The notes under the pieces were generated by a model. It had not been told where the DNA came from, made no database searches, and was given only the letters and a program-made list of their open reading frames with translations. A DNA stretch of 64,000 nucleotides from Corynebacterium amycolatum. Its GTDB lineage: Bacteria > Actinomycetota > Actinomycetes > Mycobacteriales > Mycobacteriaceae. Location: NCBI RefSeq assembly GCF_016889425.1, contig NZ_CP069513.1, positions 434,001 through 498,000 of the forward strand, in the 5' to 3' direction. Shown here in pieces: positions 8,889 to 18,158 of this stretch; position 1 is the first letter of the stretch; the number at the start of each line of letters is the position of its first letter. Made by a program: the position numbers and the translations under genes.

Positions 8889-9340
8889 TTGTCATCACCT
8901 TCGTATCCACCGTGAGTTCCGGAAGCAAGTGCCGTGCCATTCTGGATTTCTTGGTAGTCAGACTCATGCATCCACACTGGCAGGTTGCCATCGTCATCGA
9001 CGCGTACATACCGGCGCGGGACGGGAAGAAACACCGCGATGAGCTGTCCCAGCCCATAGATTGCAGCGAGGATTCCGACGAGGAGCAACACCCATGACGC
9101 GGCTGAGCCCTGTGGGTTGCTGAACCAGTCGAATACCGGTTGTAACCATGAGGTGTCACCTGAGCTATTGGCACTGATGATTGCTTCTCTACCTGCAACT
9201 ACGGCCACTGCGATCATCAACAGACCGGCGAAAACTCCCAGCCCGCGGACCTTTGGTGATTGACGCGGGTCACGTCCATGGCGAGTTTCGACTGACTCGT
9301 CCGAGACCACCGCGGCCGATGACCTCTCAGTCGGCGTCAT
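8885..9340 (-). CDS. Two-helix membrane protein of the Asp23 operon (DUF6286-like)
   Basis: The 151-residue product has a basic N-terminal cytosolic part, membrane helices at about 34-50 and 79-100, and a C-terminal hydrophilic tail rich in Asp and Gly. This topology matches small membrane proteins found in actinobacterial Asp23/Gls24 operons (DUF6286-type); I cannot confirm the family from sequence alone. It overlaps the upstream Asp23 gene by 14 bases and the downstream AmaP-like gene by 4, so expression is coupled. Function unknown. Confidence 0.6.
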   Translation of the reverse strand: MTPTERSSAAVVSDESVETRHGRDPRQSPKVRGLGVFAGLLMIAVAVVAGREAIISANSSGDTSWLQPVFDWFSNPQGSAASWVLLLVGILAAIYGLGQLIAVFLPVPRRYVRVDDDGNLPVWMHESDYQEIQNGTALASGTHGGYEGDDK

Positions 9341-10415
9341 AGGGTGTCACCTCAATCTTTTTCAGTGGGCGCGGCTCTGGCGTGCTTACCACCACGGTAC
9401 GTGGTTGTGGCACGGATACCGGGCGCAGCTGCTCCTGTCGCGGTGCGCGAACTTGTTTCAACCGGGTTGGACGCGGCACTTTAACCGGCCGCAGTAGCGC
9501 TGGTCGTGGCACCTTAACACTAATTGTGCGTGGCGACGGCACTCGTACCGGACGCAGCTTTGGTTGCCGGGGGACACTCACCTGCACCAAGGACGTCGGC
9601 TTTGGTGCTGTGACCTTTCGCAGCTGTATTGGCCGTGGAGTTGGTGTGCGACGCACCTGTACCGGCTTCGGTGCCGAGGTGCGAGCCACCGGTAACGGCC
9701 GTGGCGCAACAACGCGACGGGCCGGTTGCGGCTTCGGCGCCTTAATAGCCACAGCTGGTTGCGGCTTCGGCGGCGTGATGAAGCGCACCGGTTGTGGAGT
9801 AGGTGCTGGGACACTGCGTACTCGTTCCGGACGCGGCGGAGTAATGCTGCGTACCGGCTGCGGTGTCACCGGCTGAATGCTACGCACTGACTGTGGCTGC
9901 GGTACTGAAATACTGCGCACTGGCTGCGGCGTCGGCACGGCGATGGACCGCACTTCTGGGACCCGCCGCACCTGCGGTGCGGTCACTACCTGCTGGTTCA
10001 CCCGGACAGGTGTCAACTGCGGGTGATCTGAAAAGTACGCTAAGTCCTGTCGGGTGACACGCACGTGCCCGGGTTCGACGCTGTCGATGTCAACATCGAC
10101 GGTGACATTTTCAAGGCCGGCCATATCAGCGAGCCAGGCGGCGACGCTTGAACGAATGCGCACCGCAATTTCCGCTGTCGGCGCCGGCCATGATGCAACG
10201 GCGCGAACTGCGACTCGAACTGCACTAACGGCATTGGTCGTGGCAGAACTAGGGGCAATCTCACTATCGATAGAGACAATTGGATAGTCGCGCCCTAGCA
10301 CACGGGATTGGTCGAGGGTGCCGGGAACCGCGCGCACGGCCATCTCTACGATGCGACGGATTGCCTTCTCGCTTACGACGGTGGTGCCACGCGTTGCTGG
10401 AACGTGGATAGTCAC
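9327..10415 (-). CDS. Asp23/Gls24 domain protein with a long 11-residue repeat tail
   Basis: Residues 1-125 form an Asp23/Gls24 domain (VSEKAIRRIVEMAVRAVPG, then a conserved beta-alpha pattern ending VTVDVDIDSV). The remaining roughly 215 residues are a tandem series of about 19 units of 11 residues, approximately [VL]-R-x-[VI]-x-x-P-[KRQT]-P-x-x (VRSISVPQPQS, VRSITPPRPER, LRPVKVPRPTR). The tail is very basic and Pro-rich, has no membrane helix, and suits an extended rod that could bind anionic partners such as teichoic-type polymers, nucleic acid or membrane lipid. That function is inference. Starts and stops overlap with both neighbours. Confidence 0.8.
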   Translation of the reverse strand: MTIHVPATRGTTVVSEKAIRRIVEMAVRAVPGTLDQSRVLGRDYPIVSIDSEIAPSSATTNAVSAVRVAVRAVASWPAPTAEIAVRIRSSVAAWLADMAGLENVTVDVDIDSVEPGHVRVTRQDLAYFSDHPQLTPVRVNQQVVTAPQVRRVPEVRSIAVPTPQPVRSISVPQPQSVRSIQPVTPQPVRSITPPRPERVRSVPAPTPQPVRFITPPKPQPAVAIKAPKPQPARRVVAPRPLPVARTSAPKPVQVRRTPTPRPIQLRKVTAPKPTSLVQVSVPRQPKLRPVRVPSPRTISVKVPRPALLRPVKVPRPTRLKQVRAPRQEQLRPVSVPQPRTVVVSTPEPRPLKKIEVTPYDAD

Positions 10416-10609
10416 CGTCGGCGGCCTCCTCGGTTGAACTTACGGTTGAGTTCGGGCGCATCGATTTTGCCATCGAGTACCGCACCGGCTGCACCGGCCA
10501 GACCTCCGAAGGCAATAACCGCAAGAAAACCCGTGAAACCACCAATCATTGCGGCGAAGCACAGGACAACGGCAATCGTCGCGAAGGTCTTTGTGTAATT
10601 ATCGAACAT
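10412..10609 (-). CDS. Small membrane protein of the Asp23 operon
   Basis: The 65-residue product has two tightly spaced hydrophobic segments (about 8-26 and 27-45) rich in Gly and Ala, and a basic C-terminus ending GGRRR. The start has AAAGGGGAA about 5 bases upstream. It overlaps the next gene as ATGA. Small two-helix proteins of this kind (DUF2273-like) commonly accompany Asp23 in Gram-positive operons. Probably an envelope partner of the Asp23 proteins. Confidence 0.65.
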   Translation of the reverse strand: MFDNYTKTFATIAVVLCFAAMIGGFTGFLAVIAFGGLAGAAGAVLDGKIDAPELNRKFNRGGRRR

Positions 10610-10674
10610 GAAATTCCCCTTTATACGGGCTTAACTGCCCATCTTGCCCGGCCTCGACGCGCAATAGTTGTTAA

Positions 10675-11202
10675 CTACTGAACGCGTGGCTGCTCCTTGG
10701 GCTCGTTAGCAGCCGCGATGGCCTTGCGCTGCTCTTCGCGCTGCTTAGCGGCCTCTTCTTCGCGCTCCTGCGGGGTCTGGTAGTCGGTGTGAACATCGGA
10801 AACATCAACATTGACTTCAGTGACCTCGAGGCCAGTCATACGCTCAACGGAGCTAATGACGTTCTGACGGATAGCCTCTGCCAGCTCATGGATGGCAACG
10901 CCGTACTCAGCAATGATGGTGACGTCCACTGCAGCCTGGCGCTCGCCGACCTCAACGGCAATTCCCTGGGACACGTTGGCGCTGCCGCCGGAGACAAACT
11001 CACGGACGGAACCAGCGAAGCGATCCATGCCACCACCAAGGTCATAGACACCGGAGACCTCGCGGGTAGCGATGCCTGCAATCTTGGAGACGACACTGTC
11101 GTCGATAGAAGTGTGGCCGTGGCCGGTTCCCTTATTCGCGGAGTCCGAGCCAGCCTGAGTCGCCTGGGTGCTCTTAGCAGTGTTCTTTGTGTTGTCAGCC
11201 AT
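10675..11202 (-). CDS. Asp23/Gls24 family envelope stress protein
   Basis: The 175-residue product has a hydrophilic N-terminal extension (about 1-32), an Asp23 domain at about 33-130 (IDDSVVSKIAGIATREVSG, and VAIHELAEAIRQNVISSVER) and a charged coiled tail rich in Glu, Arg and Gln. Asp23/Gls24 proteins form membrane-tethered assemblies linked to cell-wall stress in other Gram-positives. It is the first gene of a five-gene minus-strand operon whose next members encode a small membrane protein, a second Asp23 protein, a two-helix protein and an AmaP-like anchor. Confidence 0.88.
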   Translation of the reverse strand: MADNTKNTAKSTQATQAGSDSANKGTGHGHTSIDDSVVSKIAGIATREVSGVYDLGGGMDRFAGSVREFVSGGSANVSQGIAVEVGERQAAVDVTIIAEYGVAIHELAEAIRQNVISSVERMTGLEVTEVNVDVSDVHTDYQTPQEREEEAAKQREEQRKAIAAANEPKEQPRVQ

Positions 11203-12030
11203 GATGTGCCGTTCCTGTTCTCAGTGTTGTAGACGAAATGTCTGGACAATGCCGATGCTATAGCCGCCACAGGCAACCTGCAGCGTGGCTAGGAGTACAT
11301 GACTGCGAGAGAGCCCCTCCAGCAGGGATTTCGTTATGAAAGTCTCTTAGAAAAACTGGATTACAGACTTGATGTGCTTTTCTTCCCCGGCATCACGGAG
11401 AGCTCTGTAATTTCTAGATTATCCCTGCTTGACAGCAGGATATGACCTCTCATTTTCCCGTTCTGACATCACGAACGAACCCCACGTGCCAGCCGTTTGC
11501 TAACAAATTCGACAACTTTGTATAACGAGTGGCAACTTACAGCGAGATTCCACGTTTCAGCGGTGTGTTAATGCCGACTACGATCAGAACTCGCGTGAGC
11601 TGCGATCTCGTTGCCGCGCTTGACGACGGCGACAGTGCCAGCGGCAACTCTGCTGCTGGTTAGTGCAGCTGTTTAGCCATGCTCCCCCGATAGGCGTTGA
11701 CCTTTCTTCTACCCCATTTTTAGAACGCTATCGCGCATGATTGCTCAGTTCGGCGTAGGTTTTGCCTTAACTGATAGTTTTATACATTTCCTTATATTCG
11801 CGATACGAAACGGGTATATAAACTGCCCAGCACGCATAAGTTCCATCTTTTTCGACGAGATTAGCTTCGTTTTTACGCATCTTTAAGATGATTGGACGCT
11901 CACCATGCGCGTTCGTATTCGCCCTCTAGGAAACCCAACCAGAGGAAATGCTTTTCAATGTGCGGCCTGAAAACGCCACAACCAGTTTTTGGGCCGCCAC
12001 CGACCAACTCACTGAGGAGCAGATTTCCCC
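11203..12030. other. Long non-coding stretch between Asp23 operon and protease
   Basis: This 828-base stretch has no intact gene. It must hold the minus-strand promoter of the Asp23 operon (right of 11202) and the plus-strand promoter of the protease (left of 12031; ACGGGTATATAAACTG at about 11808-11823 contains a TATATA that could be a -10). It includes a decayed copy of the sigC 3' end at 11600-11682. The parts around 11340-11560 and 11740-11900 are AT-rich relative to the surroundings. Confidence 0.5.
11600..11682 (+). pseudogene. Decayed duplicate of the sigC 3' end
   Basis: From about 11600 the sequence follows sigC 8210-8262 closely. Both contain GACGGCGACAGTG and GTTGCCGC at matching spacing, with about 45 of 53 positions identical by eye. 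After a short insertion CAGCTGTTTAG recurs, which is the sigC stop region. No sigma region 2 or start codon precedes it, so this is only a tail remnant. It lies in the same orientation as sigC, on the other side of the Asp23 operon, so the operon is bracketed by direct copies of the sigC end. Confidence 0.75.
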
Positions 12031-12663
12031 ATGAATAGACCTTCATGGATTTTCACTGTCACTGCCATTATCACGGCTACAACCGGACTACCGGCCTACG
12101 CGGCCACCATCAACCAAGGCGATCCAGTTGTCATCATTCACGCTGATGGACCGCAAGCTAGTGTCTGTACAGCCGGCTATGTCGACAAGACCAACTCTCA
12201 GATCTACACAGCAGGTCATTGTGGGCAAGAAGGAGACACGGTGACGGATGGGACCTTTCAGAAAATTGGAGTATTCCAACCGTCTCCCACCTATGACCAT
12301 TCACTAGATACAGGGAACGACATTGGAGTTGTCTCGCTTGACGACCCCGCTACTGCCGGTGAGAATTCGTATTCGGGCGATTCGACTCTATCCCCCACAG
12401 ATGTTCAAACTGGCGAGACGGTCTGCATTTACGGAAACACTACGGGGAGAGTTTCCTGCGGTTTAGCCGCTGATCGAGAGGCATACCAAATCGAGGACAA
12501 CGCTCTACAGGTTCAGAACGTACACGCTCAACGCGGCGATTCCGGTGGCCCTGTATGGGTTCCGGAAAAAGGTGCTGTTGGCGTTGTATCGACTAATTGG
12601 AACATCATCGATGGGAACGGGCAGCAGCTTGGCTCCTATATCACCGCTAATTCACCCTGGTAA
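12031..12663 (+). CDS. Secreted trypsin-like serine protease (S1 family)
   Basis: The 210-residue product has a Sec signal peptide (about 1-25, cleavage near AYA-AT) and the chymotrypsin-fold triad: His in TAGHC (about residue 69), Asp in NDIGVV (about 101) and Ser in GDSGGP (about 172). Cysteines lie near the His and in the body. The protein is compact with no anchor, so it is probably released. It lies at the edge of the pilus region and faces the tip adhesin gene across a shared terminator. The substrate is unknown; processing of surface proteins is only a contextual possibility. Confidence 0.88.
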   Translation: MNRPSWIFTVTAIITATTGLPAYAATINQGDPVVIIHADGPQASVCTAGYVDKTNSQIYTAGHCGQEGDTVTDGTFQKIGVFQPSPTYDHSLDTGNDIGVVSLDDPATAGENSYSGDSTLSPTDVQTGETVCIYGNTTGRVSCGLAADREAYQIEDNALQVQNVHAQRGDSGGPVWVPEKGAVGVVSTNWNIIDGNGQQLGSYITANSPW

Positions 12664-12727
12664 GAGGGCTTTGTTTGCGTAGGGCTTCCTGATGGGTGGG
12701 ACGCGAGTCTTGTTCTTTGTGCTGCCC

Positions 12728-12763
12728 AATGGGTTCTGTGCAGGCGACTGCACAGAACCCATT
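12728..12763. terminator. Convergent terminator, protease / pilus operon
   Basis: A perfect 16-bp stem, AATGGGTTCTGTGCAG and its complement, with a GCGA tetraloop lies between the protease stop and the adhesin stop. T-rich sequence flanks it on the plus side (CTTGTTATT), and it likely serves both directions. Confidence 0.88.
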
Positions 12764-12770
12764 CTTGTTA

Positions 12771-15700
12771 TTAGGACTGCTGGCGACGAGTCCAGAACCA
12801 ACCGCAGCTTGCGATTACCGCACCAAACAGTGTCCAGAGAAGAACTCCGTTTCCGCCGGTCTTTGGCAGCTTACCGGTCTTGGTGTCGGTCACCTGCATG
12901 ATCATGAGTTCGCCGGAGCCTTCGGCCTTGATAAGCGGGCTGCTGCCACCTACCACTGAGACGGTGTACTCCTTGGTCTCCTGGTCAATTGAGATTTCAA
13001 AAGCTACTGGCTCTGGCAGCAGGCTAAGTCCTGCCGGTGCCATCGTTTCTACAAGGTAGAAAGTGCCAGTCTCAGTGATTTCAATCGACTTCTGATCAGG
13101 CGTGATGGTGTAGACCGGTCCTCCACTGTGGTCTGGCTGACCACCTGCCGAGGGGTAGATATCGAAGGTCGCACCACCAAGTCCCGGTAGAATCTTGACT
13201 CCCTCACCATCGACGTACTCTGCCTTTTCCAAGGTCAGCTTGCCCGGCTTGGTGTCCGGTGCTTCGTAGTTATCGACGACACAGGAAATGGAAGACAGGA
13301 CCTTATTGGATTCCGACATCTTTACGCGGAAACCGAACTCGCCCACATTCTCCACCTTGAGAGGTGAGGTTTTCCCGTCGCGGGTTTGAGTACATACGGC
13401 GTTGAAGTCACCGGTGGAATCCAAGGTGTCACCGCGGCGGAACAAAGTGAAGCCCTGCTTCTGTGTTTCAGCCAGAACCAGCGACTGCTCACGCTCGCTT
13501 TCAATGTTCCACGATGCAGTACCCTTATCGGATTCAGATCCGGAGGTTACCTTCATCGACTGATGAACCAACGGGCCATTACCAGAACTGATGACATTGT
13601 TCTTCGCAGAAAGAGTGAACTCCCAACCTGGGGCGCCGTCTTCGAGGACCTTGCCGTTTTCATCGACAATCCGCTTCTTTACCTTCACGACACCGTTGCA
13701 TCGTGTGATTACGTCTTGAGCGATTGTTTTCATCTGTTCGGCAAGCTTGCTGTAGTTAGACACCCGCACCGTGTCACCAGCGCCCGAGATATCCTCGCCC
13801 ATGGTCTTGACGTCACGCGTCCCGTAGGTCCACCTCGATTGATTGCGAGTGACCGTCTCTTGCCCCCCATTGGGCAGGCGCTCAAACACCTGCAGGGTCT
13901 GGCTGCCGGCCGCGTCGTACGCCATTTTCAAGTTCACCAAAGTATCGGTGCCGATGTAATTGGCGTGTCTAGCCTGCGGGTGGTCACTTCGAATTTTGTA
14001 GTACAAACCTGGATCTTGTCCCGGATCTGCTGTCCAGGCAATGCGCTTGGCGTCTTTGAGCACCAGATCATTCGTTACAACGGGGCGTTGGCTGCTTCGC
14101 CCGCCAAGAGTCAGGTCGACCATGAGCGGCACAACACGGGTACCGGCAGCTTTGAGTTCGTTGGCTGCTTTGATTGCGTCGTTGAGAGCACTAGCCTGAA
14201 CGAATTCACCACCGATGCCCTTGCTCTTGATTGTCGAGGAGGTCGTGGGCATACCATCAGTGATGAAGTACACCACGTCGTAGTCGTTATCCTTGACCTG
14301 CTTCAGGCCCGCTTCCCAGTTCGTAGCACTGTTATTTGCGTTATAGCTCCAGTTCTTAACTACGTCCTTTGCTCGCTGGACGCCCTGCTCCGACAGCATT
14401 GAAATATATGGTGGGTTCTGACCGTGTGTCGTTCCAGCCTGATTAGCCGGACCGCCACTTGCGAAGTTATAGATGCCGAGCTCGGCTGGGGTGCCCTGCA
14501 GGGAATCGATAAATGCATTCGCGGCCTTTTTAGATGCTTCGAAACCATCAGTATCTGCGTAACGGAGCGATGTCGAAAGGTCTGCTACTACAGCAATGCG
14601 CAGGCCACAACGCTGCGGCATCGGGGGGTTAGGGACTCGCCCCTGCACCCACTTAGCTCCATCTGGTGGGGAGATGACTTCGGGTGGTTTTGGTGTGTCC
14701 TTTTTCTCTCCGTAGACATCAAGAGTGACCTTCAAATTCTTGTTCTGCGAGAGATTATTGGTAAAGGTGAATACCGCATCCTTCGGCACAACGGCAGAAT
14801 CAACCGGCTTGCCATCCTTCACCGGAACAACGTCCATAGTGATGAAGCCGTTGCCAATATTGACGTTTCGTTTCTGCAAAGTCACACCAGGCTCGATCTG
14901 GTCCAGGGTGAGGTTGTACTTCTGTGGATCCAAGAAAGTCGCGTCAGTCTCGATACGCACCGTTGCGTACTTCATGTGAGATTCCTCAGTCACCTTAGCC
15001 GTAAAGGCGTTGGGCTTCTTCGGATCTACTGGGTCAGCTTTAACTGCAAACTCGTGGCCGATGGCATCAAAGTGGCGCCCTTCGACAGCCGGTGGCTTGG
15101 GGTCTTCAGAAGAATCTGAGCAGTCTTTTACCTCGCCGCTTAGGTTGAAGGTCCACTCGGTACGCGCGTTCGGGGCAAGCTTAAACCCTGGCTGCGCTAC
15201 TGCAGTGACCTTGACCGTACCCGGCTTGTTCTGCTCGTAGACATGGGGGCCAGCTGGTGCCTTTTTTGCGTTGAGGTAGTAATCAACACCCTTGGTGTCC
15301 GGGATATTGATGTAAGCCTTCTCCACGCACTCCGGCGCAGTAGCAGGGTCGACAAGAGTCGGTTCTGCTGGAGTTATCGTTCCCGGCTCCGGATCCTCCG
15401 GCTCGGTGGGCTCGGTGGGCTCAGTTGGCTCTGTCGGCTGGGTAGGCTCCGTCGGGTCAGTTGACGGGTCGGTTGGCTGACTTGGTTCGGTGGGCTCAGT
15501 CGAACCTGCGGTAGTGCCGCGAAGAGTCAGAGATACGCTGCCCGTTGCTACCCTATTATTGATCCATAACTCTAAGTTAATTTTATCGCCCGCTTTCACC
15601 GTTTGATTTAACCCACTGTGCACAACTTCCACTGGTGCCCGTCGCGCGTCACTAGTCGGTAGATTCTGGTCGAACTGGGCTGGAATCATCCTGCCATTAA

Positions 15701-16004
15701 TGCTCAATCGATAAGTTTGAATCGACTCTGAGCCACCGACATTGAGCTGAAGGCTGTCAATCGTCGCGTCAGTATCAATAGTGAACTCGAATTTTGCATC
15801 GCCCGGTTTCGGAGTCACCTTGATCTTCTTAAACTCATACTTTGGCGGAGACGTCGGAATGACCTCCGTCTGCGCCTGTGCCTGTGGCGCGTTGGGCGCA
15901 AAAGCCTGACCGCTGACAACGAGAGCTACCGCCAGCAAAGCGGCCAAGAACATGCGAAGCGCAGTTCGCATTGAATCCGGCAAGCGGAATGTTGTCGAAA
16001 ACAT
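12771..16004 (-). CDS. Pilus tip adhesin with VWA domain, LPKTG-anchored
   Basis: The 1077-residue surface protein has a signal peptide (cleavage near AQAQT, about residue 45), an N-terminal beta domain, a Thr-Glu-Pro/Gln-Pro repeat linker (about 168-208), a von Willebrand A domain (about 465-760) with the MIDAS start DLSTS, later Cna-B-like domains with an E-box-like ETMAPAGLSLL, and a C-terminal LPKTGG, hydrophobic helix and RRQQS tail. This is the architecture of SpaC/SpaF-type pilus tip adhesins. The ATG has GGGAAG upstream and its first base is the last base of the minor pilin stop. It is the last gene of the operon. Confidence 0.9.
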   Translation of the reverse strand: MFSTTFRLPDSMRTALRMFLAALLAVALVVSGQAFAPNAPQAQAQTEVIPTSPPKYEFKKIKVTPKPGDAKFEFTIDTDATIDSLQLNVGGSESIQTYRLSINGRMIPAQFDQNLPTSDARRAPVEVVHSGLNQTVKAGDKINLELWINNRVATGSVSLTLRGTTAGSTEPTEPSQPTDPSTDPTEPTQPTEPTEPTEPTEPEDPEPGTITPAEPTLVDPATAPECVEKAYINIPDTKGVDYYLNAKKAPAGPHVYEQNKPGTVKVTAVAQPGFKLAPNARTEWTFNLSGEVKDCSDSSEDPKPPAVEGRHFDAIGHEFAVKADPVDPKKPNAFTAKVTEESHMKYATVRIETDATFLDPQKYNLTLDQIEPGVTLQKRNVNIGNGFITMDVVPVKDGKPVDSAVVPKDAVFTFTNNLSQNKNLKVTLDVYGEKKDTPKPPEVISPPDGAKWVQGRVPNPPMPQRCGLRIAVVADLSTSLRYADTDGFEASKKAANAFIDSLQGTPAELGIYNFASGGPANQAGTTHGQNPPYISMLSEQGVQRAKDVVKNWSYNANNSATNWEAGLKQVKDNDYDVVYFITDGMPTTSSTIKSKGIGGEFVQASALNDAIKAANELKAAGTRVVPLMVDLTLGGRSSQRPVVTNDLVLKDAKRIAWTADPGQDPGLYYKIRSDHPQARHANYIGTDTLVNLKMAYDAAGSQTLQVFERLPNGGQETVTRNQSRWTYGTRDVKTMGEDISGAGDTVRVSNYSKLAEQMKTIAQDVITRCNGVVKVKKRIVDENGKVLEDGAPGWEFTLSAKNNVISSGNGPLVHQSMKVTSGSESDKGTASWNIESEREQSLVLAETQKQGFTLFRRGDTLDSTGDFNAVCTQTRDGKTSPLKVENVGEFGFRVKMSESNKVLSSISCVVDNYEAPDTKPGKLTLEKAEYVDGEGVKILPGLGGATFDIYPSAGGQPDHSGGPVYTITPDQKSIEITETGTFYLVETMAPAGLSLLPEPVAFEISIDQETKEYTVSVVGGSSPLIKAEGSGELMIMQVTDTKTGKLPKTGGNGVLLWTLFGAVIASCGWFWTRRQQS

Positions 16005-16915
16005 TAGTTCTTCCCACTTTCTGAGTTCTTCTTGCTAGCGGCGATAATGACGAATCCTCCACCGATTAGTGCTGCAGCGGCAGCTACCAGCCCTGCTACC
16101 TGCACACCGGTGAGCGCCAAGGAGCCGGATTCTCCGCTACTTCCCGAGCTTGAGGATGAACCCGAAGAGCCCGAAGGCGTCGAGGTACCAGGTTCATCAG
16201 GTGGCGTGGAGGTAGTCGAAGTGGTCGTCGAAGTTCCCGGTTCCCCCGGAGTGGTCGGCGGAGTCTTCGGCGGCGTCGATGTCCCCGGAGTTGTCGGCGG
16301 TGTTGCCGGCGGCGTCGTTGGCGGAGTCTTCGGCGGGGTTGTCGGAGGTGTCGACGGTGGTGGCGTCTCCCCCGGCTTATGCGACTTCGCCACAATGACT
16401 CCCTCTACCGGAGTGGAGTCATAATCCAGCCCATAGAACGGCACCGATACTAGGAAGGGATTAATTTCCCGGTAGCTGTCGTTCGGCGCAGTCGAGGTAA
16501 CGAGGTAGATACCCTGCGGCAGATCGCTGAACTTCACGGAGCCGTTTTCATCAGTGACCTGGCTAAAGTGAAGGTCTTTCGGCCACGCCGCAAGCTCAGC
16601 GGCAGTGGCCTTTTCAACCTTCTCGCGGTCCTGCGGACTAGACGGCGAGACTCCCTTGAGGCGCTCCAGATGGACGGTCACACCAGAAATAGAACCCGAA
16701 GCTGGCGAATTATCATCGTCCGGGTTTCCTGGGCTCAAGGTAATTCGCACAATGTCCGTGCCGCTCTTTGCTAAAACGCCCGGGGCATCCTGATGCCCAA
16801 CAATTCTGGCCGCGTTGGCGTCATTCGCGCCAACTGCACCCATTACTGAAACCAGAGCGCAGGCAGCTAAGAACGCAGCTATCCGGTTCCAGGGGGATGT
16901 CAAAGATTTATTCAT
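16004..16915 (-). CDS. Minor (base) pilin, SpaB/SpaE-like, LALTG sorting motif
   Basis: I chose the ATG at 16915, which overlaps the sortase stop by 8 bases, because a signal peptide follows directly (about residues 10-35). The protein has 303 residues: a Cna-B-type domain (about 35-185, with FSDLPQGIYLVTSTAP as E-box region), a long Pro/Thr repeat stalk (about 188-250), a Ser/Gly tract and a C-terminal LALTG, hydrophobic helix and basic tail. LALTG instead of LPxTG is known from corynebacterial minor pilins that end the pilus and hand it to the housekeeping sortase. Translation is coupled on both sides. Confidence 0.85.
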   Translation of the reverse strand: MNKSLTSPWNRIAAFLAACALVSVMGAVGANDANAARIVGHQDAPGVLAKSGTDIVRITLSPGNPDDDNSPASGSISGVTVHLERLKGVSPSSPQDREKVEKATAAELAAWPKDLHFSQVTDENGSVKFSDLPQGIYLVTSTAPNDSYREINPFLVSVPFYGLDYDSTPVEGVIVAKSHKPGETPPPSTPPTTPPKTPPTTPPATPPTTPGTSTPPKTPPTTPGEPGTSTTTSTTSTPPDEPGTSTPSGSSGSSSSSGSSGESGSLALTGVQVAGLVAAAAALIGGGFVIIAASKKNSESGKN

Positions 16916-17945
16916 TGTCGTTTTCCCACCACGAAGTGTTGTTATTATCCTCGGACGCTGATTCGCTGCCGTCAGCGAGTCCATCGCTGTCTGCGTCGCC
17001 ATCAGCAGTCTCGACGTCCGCGTTCTCGGCGTCGTCGTCAAGCTCTTCGTCGGCGTCGAGGCGCTGGCGCCAGAGCCACCACGCAAAGCCCGTACCAAGC
17101 ACAAGTACCGCTACAAGCAGGGCGTACATCCACCACTGCCATCCAGCTCCGTGCGTTTGGTCGAAGATTTTGCTTTCCGACGGATCCATCGGCACTTGGT
17201 GCCCACGCACTAGCAAACGATGCGTGTTAATTCCGTAAGGAGTGCAAGTGATGAGGGTGATGTAGTCCTGGCCTTCAACGGGACGAAGATCATCGGTCTC
17301 ATGCGGAAGTACAACCTTGATTTGATCAATCTCGTACTTCAGCTTGTGACCAGCGACCTGGATATAGAAGGCGTCTCCCTCTTTTGCTTTCCGCAGGTTA
17401 TCGAAGAGCGTTACGTTAGTAAGTCCGGTGTGACCGGTAATGATGGAGTGGGTTCCAACACCGCCGACTGGAAGATCGGACCCGTATAGGTGTCCGAGCC
17501 CCTTGGCGAGCACCTCATCGCTGGTGCCGTGGTAAATCGGCAGATCGGCCTGAATCTCTGGGAAGATCAAACGCGCCATCACATCCGTAGCGTTTAGCTG
17601 ATCGAGATAAGCGGCGTACTCGGGGTTGTGGTCATTAACTTCGTTAAGCCACGGGTCCAGAATCGGGCCGGTGGTCTGGCGCTCATTGTAAGAATGAGCG
17701 CGTTCCCACTGTTCATCTTTAACTTCTTGGGGTACGGACTTTTCCAACTTGGCGAACTCTTTAGCCGCCTTAGAGGTGCCGTAGTTGTTCAATGCCGTGG
17801 AGACAACCGGGTACAGCATCACAAGCAAACCCACAATCACCAGAATTGCGGGGAGAACCATACTGTTCTTCTTCGCCTGCTCAGGCTGATCAGGCTGGTC
17901 AGCTGATGCGTCCCGCGTCAGCGTCGACGCAGAGTGTTTACCCAC
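16908..17945 (-). CDS. Pilus-specific class C sortase
   Basis: The 345-residue enzyme has an N-terminal membrane helix (about 29-50), a lid segment with DPW (GPILDPWLNE), the catalytic His in ITGHTG, Cys in TLITCTPYGINTHRL with the Arg shortly after, and a second C-terminal helix followed by an acidic tail. The two-helix topology and lid define class C, which polymerises pilins through a pilin-motif Lys and the LPxTG Thr. The start is GTG with GGGAG 7 bases upstream. It lies between the major and minor pilin genes, as in spa operons. Confidence 0.93.
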   Translation of the reverse strand: MGKHSASTLTRDASADQPDQPEQAKKNSMVLPAILVIVGLLVMLYPVVSTALNNYGTSKAAKEFAKLEKSVPQEVKDEQWERAHSYNERQTTGPILDPWLNEVNDHNPEYAAYLDQLNATDVMARLIFPEIQADLPIYHGTSDEVLAKGLGHLYGSDLPVGGVGTHSIITGHTGLTNVTLFDNLRKAKEGDAFYIQVAGHKLKYEIDQIKVVLPHETDDLRPVEGQDYITLITCTPYGINTHRLLVRGHQVPMDPSESKIFDQTHGAGWQWWMYALLVAVLVLGTGFAWWLWRQRLDADEELDDDAENADVETADGDADSDGLADGSESASEDNNNTSWWENDNE

Positions 17946-18076
17946 GGAGGAACTCCCAAGAAGTCAATCAAAAAGGGATGTGGCCTTTCTCTTTCTCACC
18001 GGCATGGGGTTGCCTGCTGTTGAAAAAGAGCACATCGAAAGGCCGCAACAGTAATTTCAGTGATGCGCAAACTACA

Positions 18077-18158
18077 GGAATGGCGTGCGCTGTTGAACGC
18101 ACGCTATTCCCGCAACACTGGAGCTACAGCGCTCCAGTGACCGAGCCTTTACTCGGGT
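18077..18158 (-). promoter_or_regulatory. Stacked hairpins between major pilin and sortase genes
   Basis: On the minus strand, three hairpins follow the pilin stop: CCGAG/CTCGG (about 18140-18155), CTGGAGC/GCTCCAG (18118-18139) and GAAT-GCGTGCG/CGCACGC-ATTC (18077-18108). None has a clear U-run. In pilus operons a partial terminator or processing site here would keep pilin transcripts in excess over sortase; that role is inferred. Confidence 0.55.
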
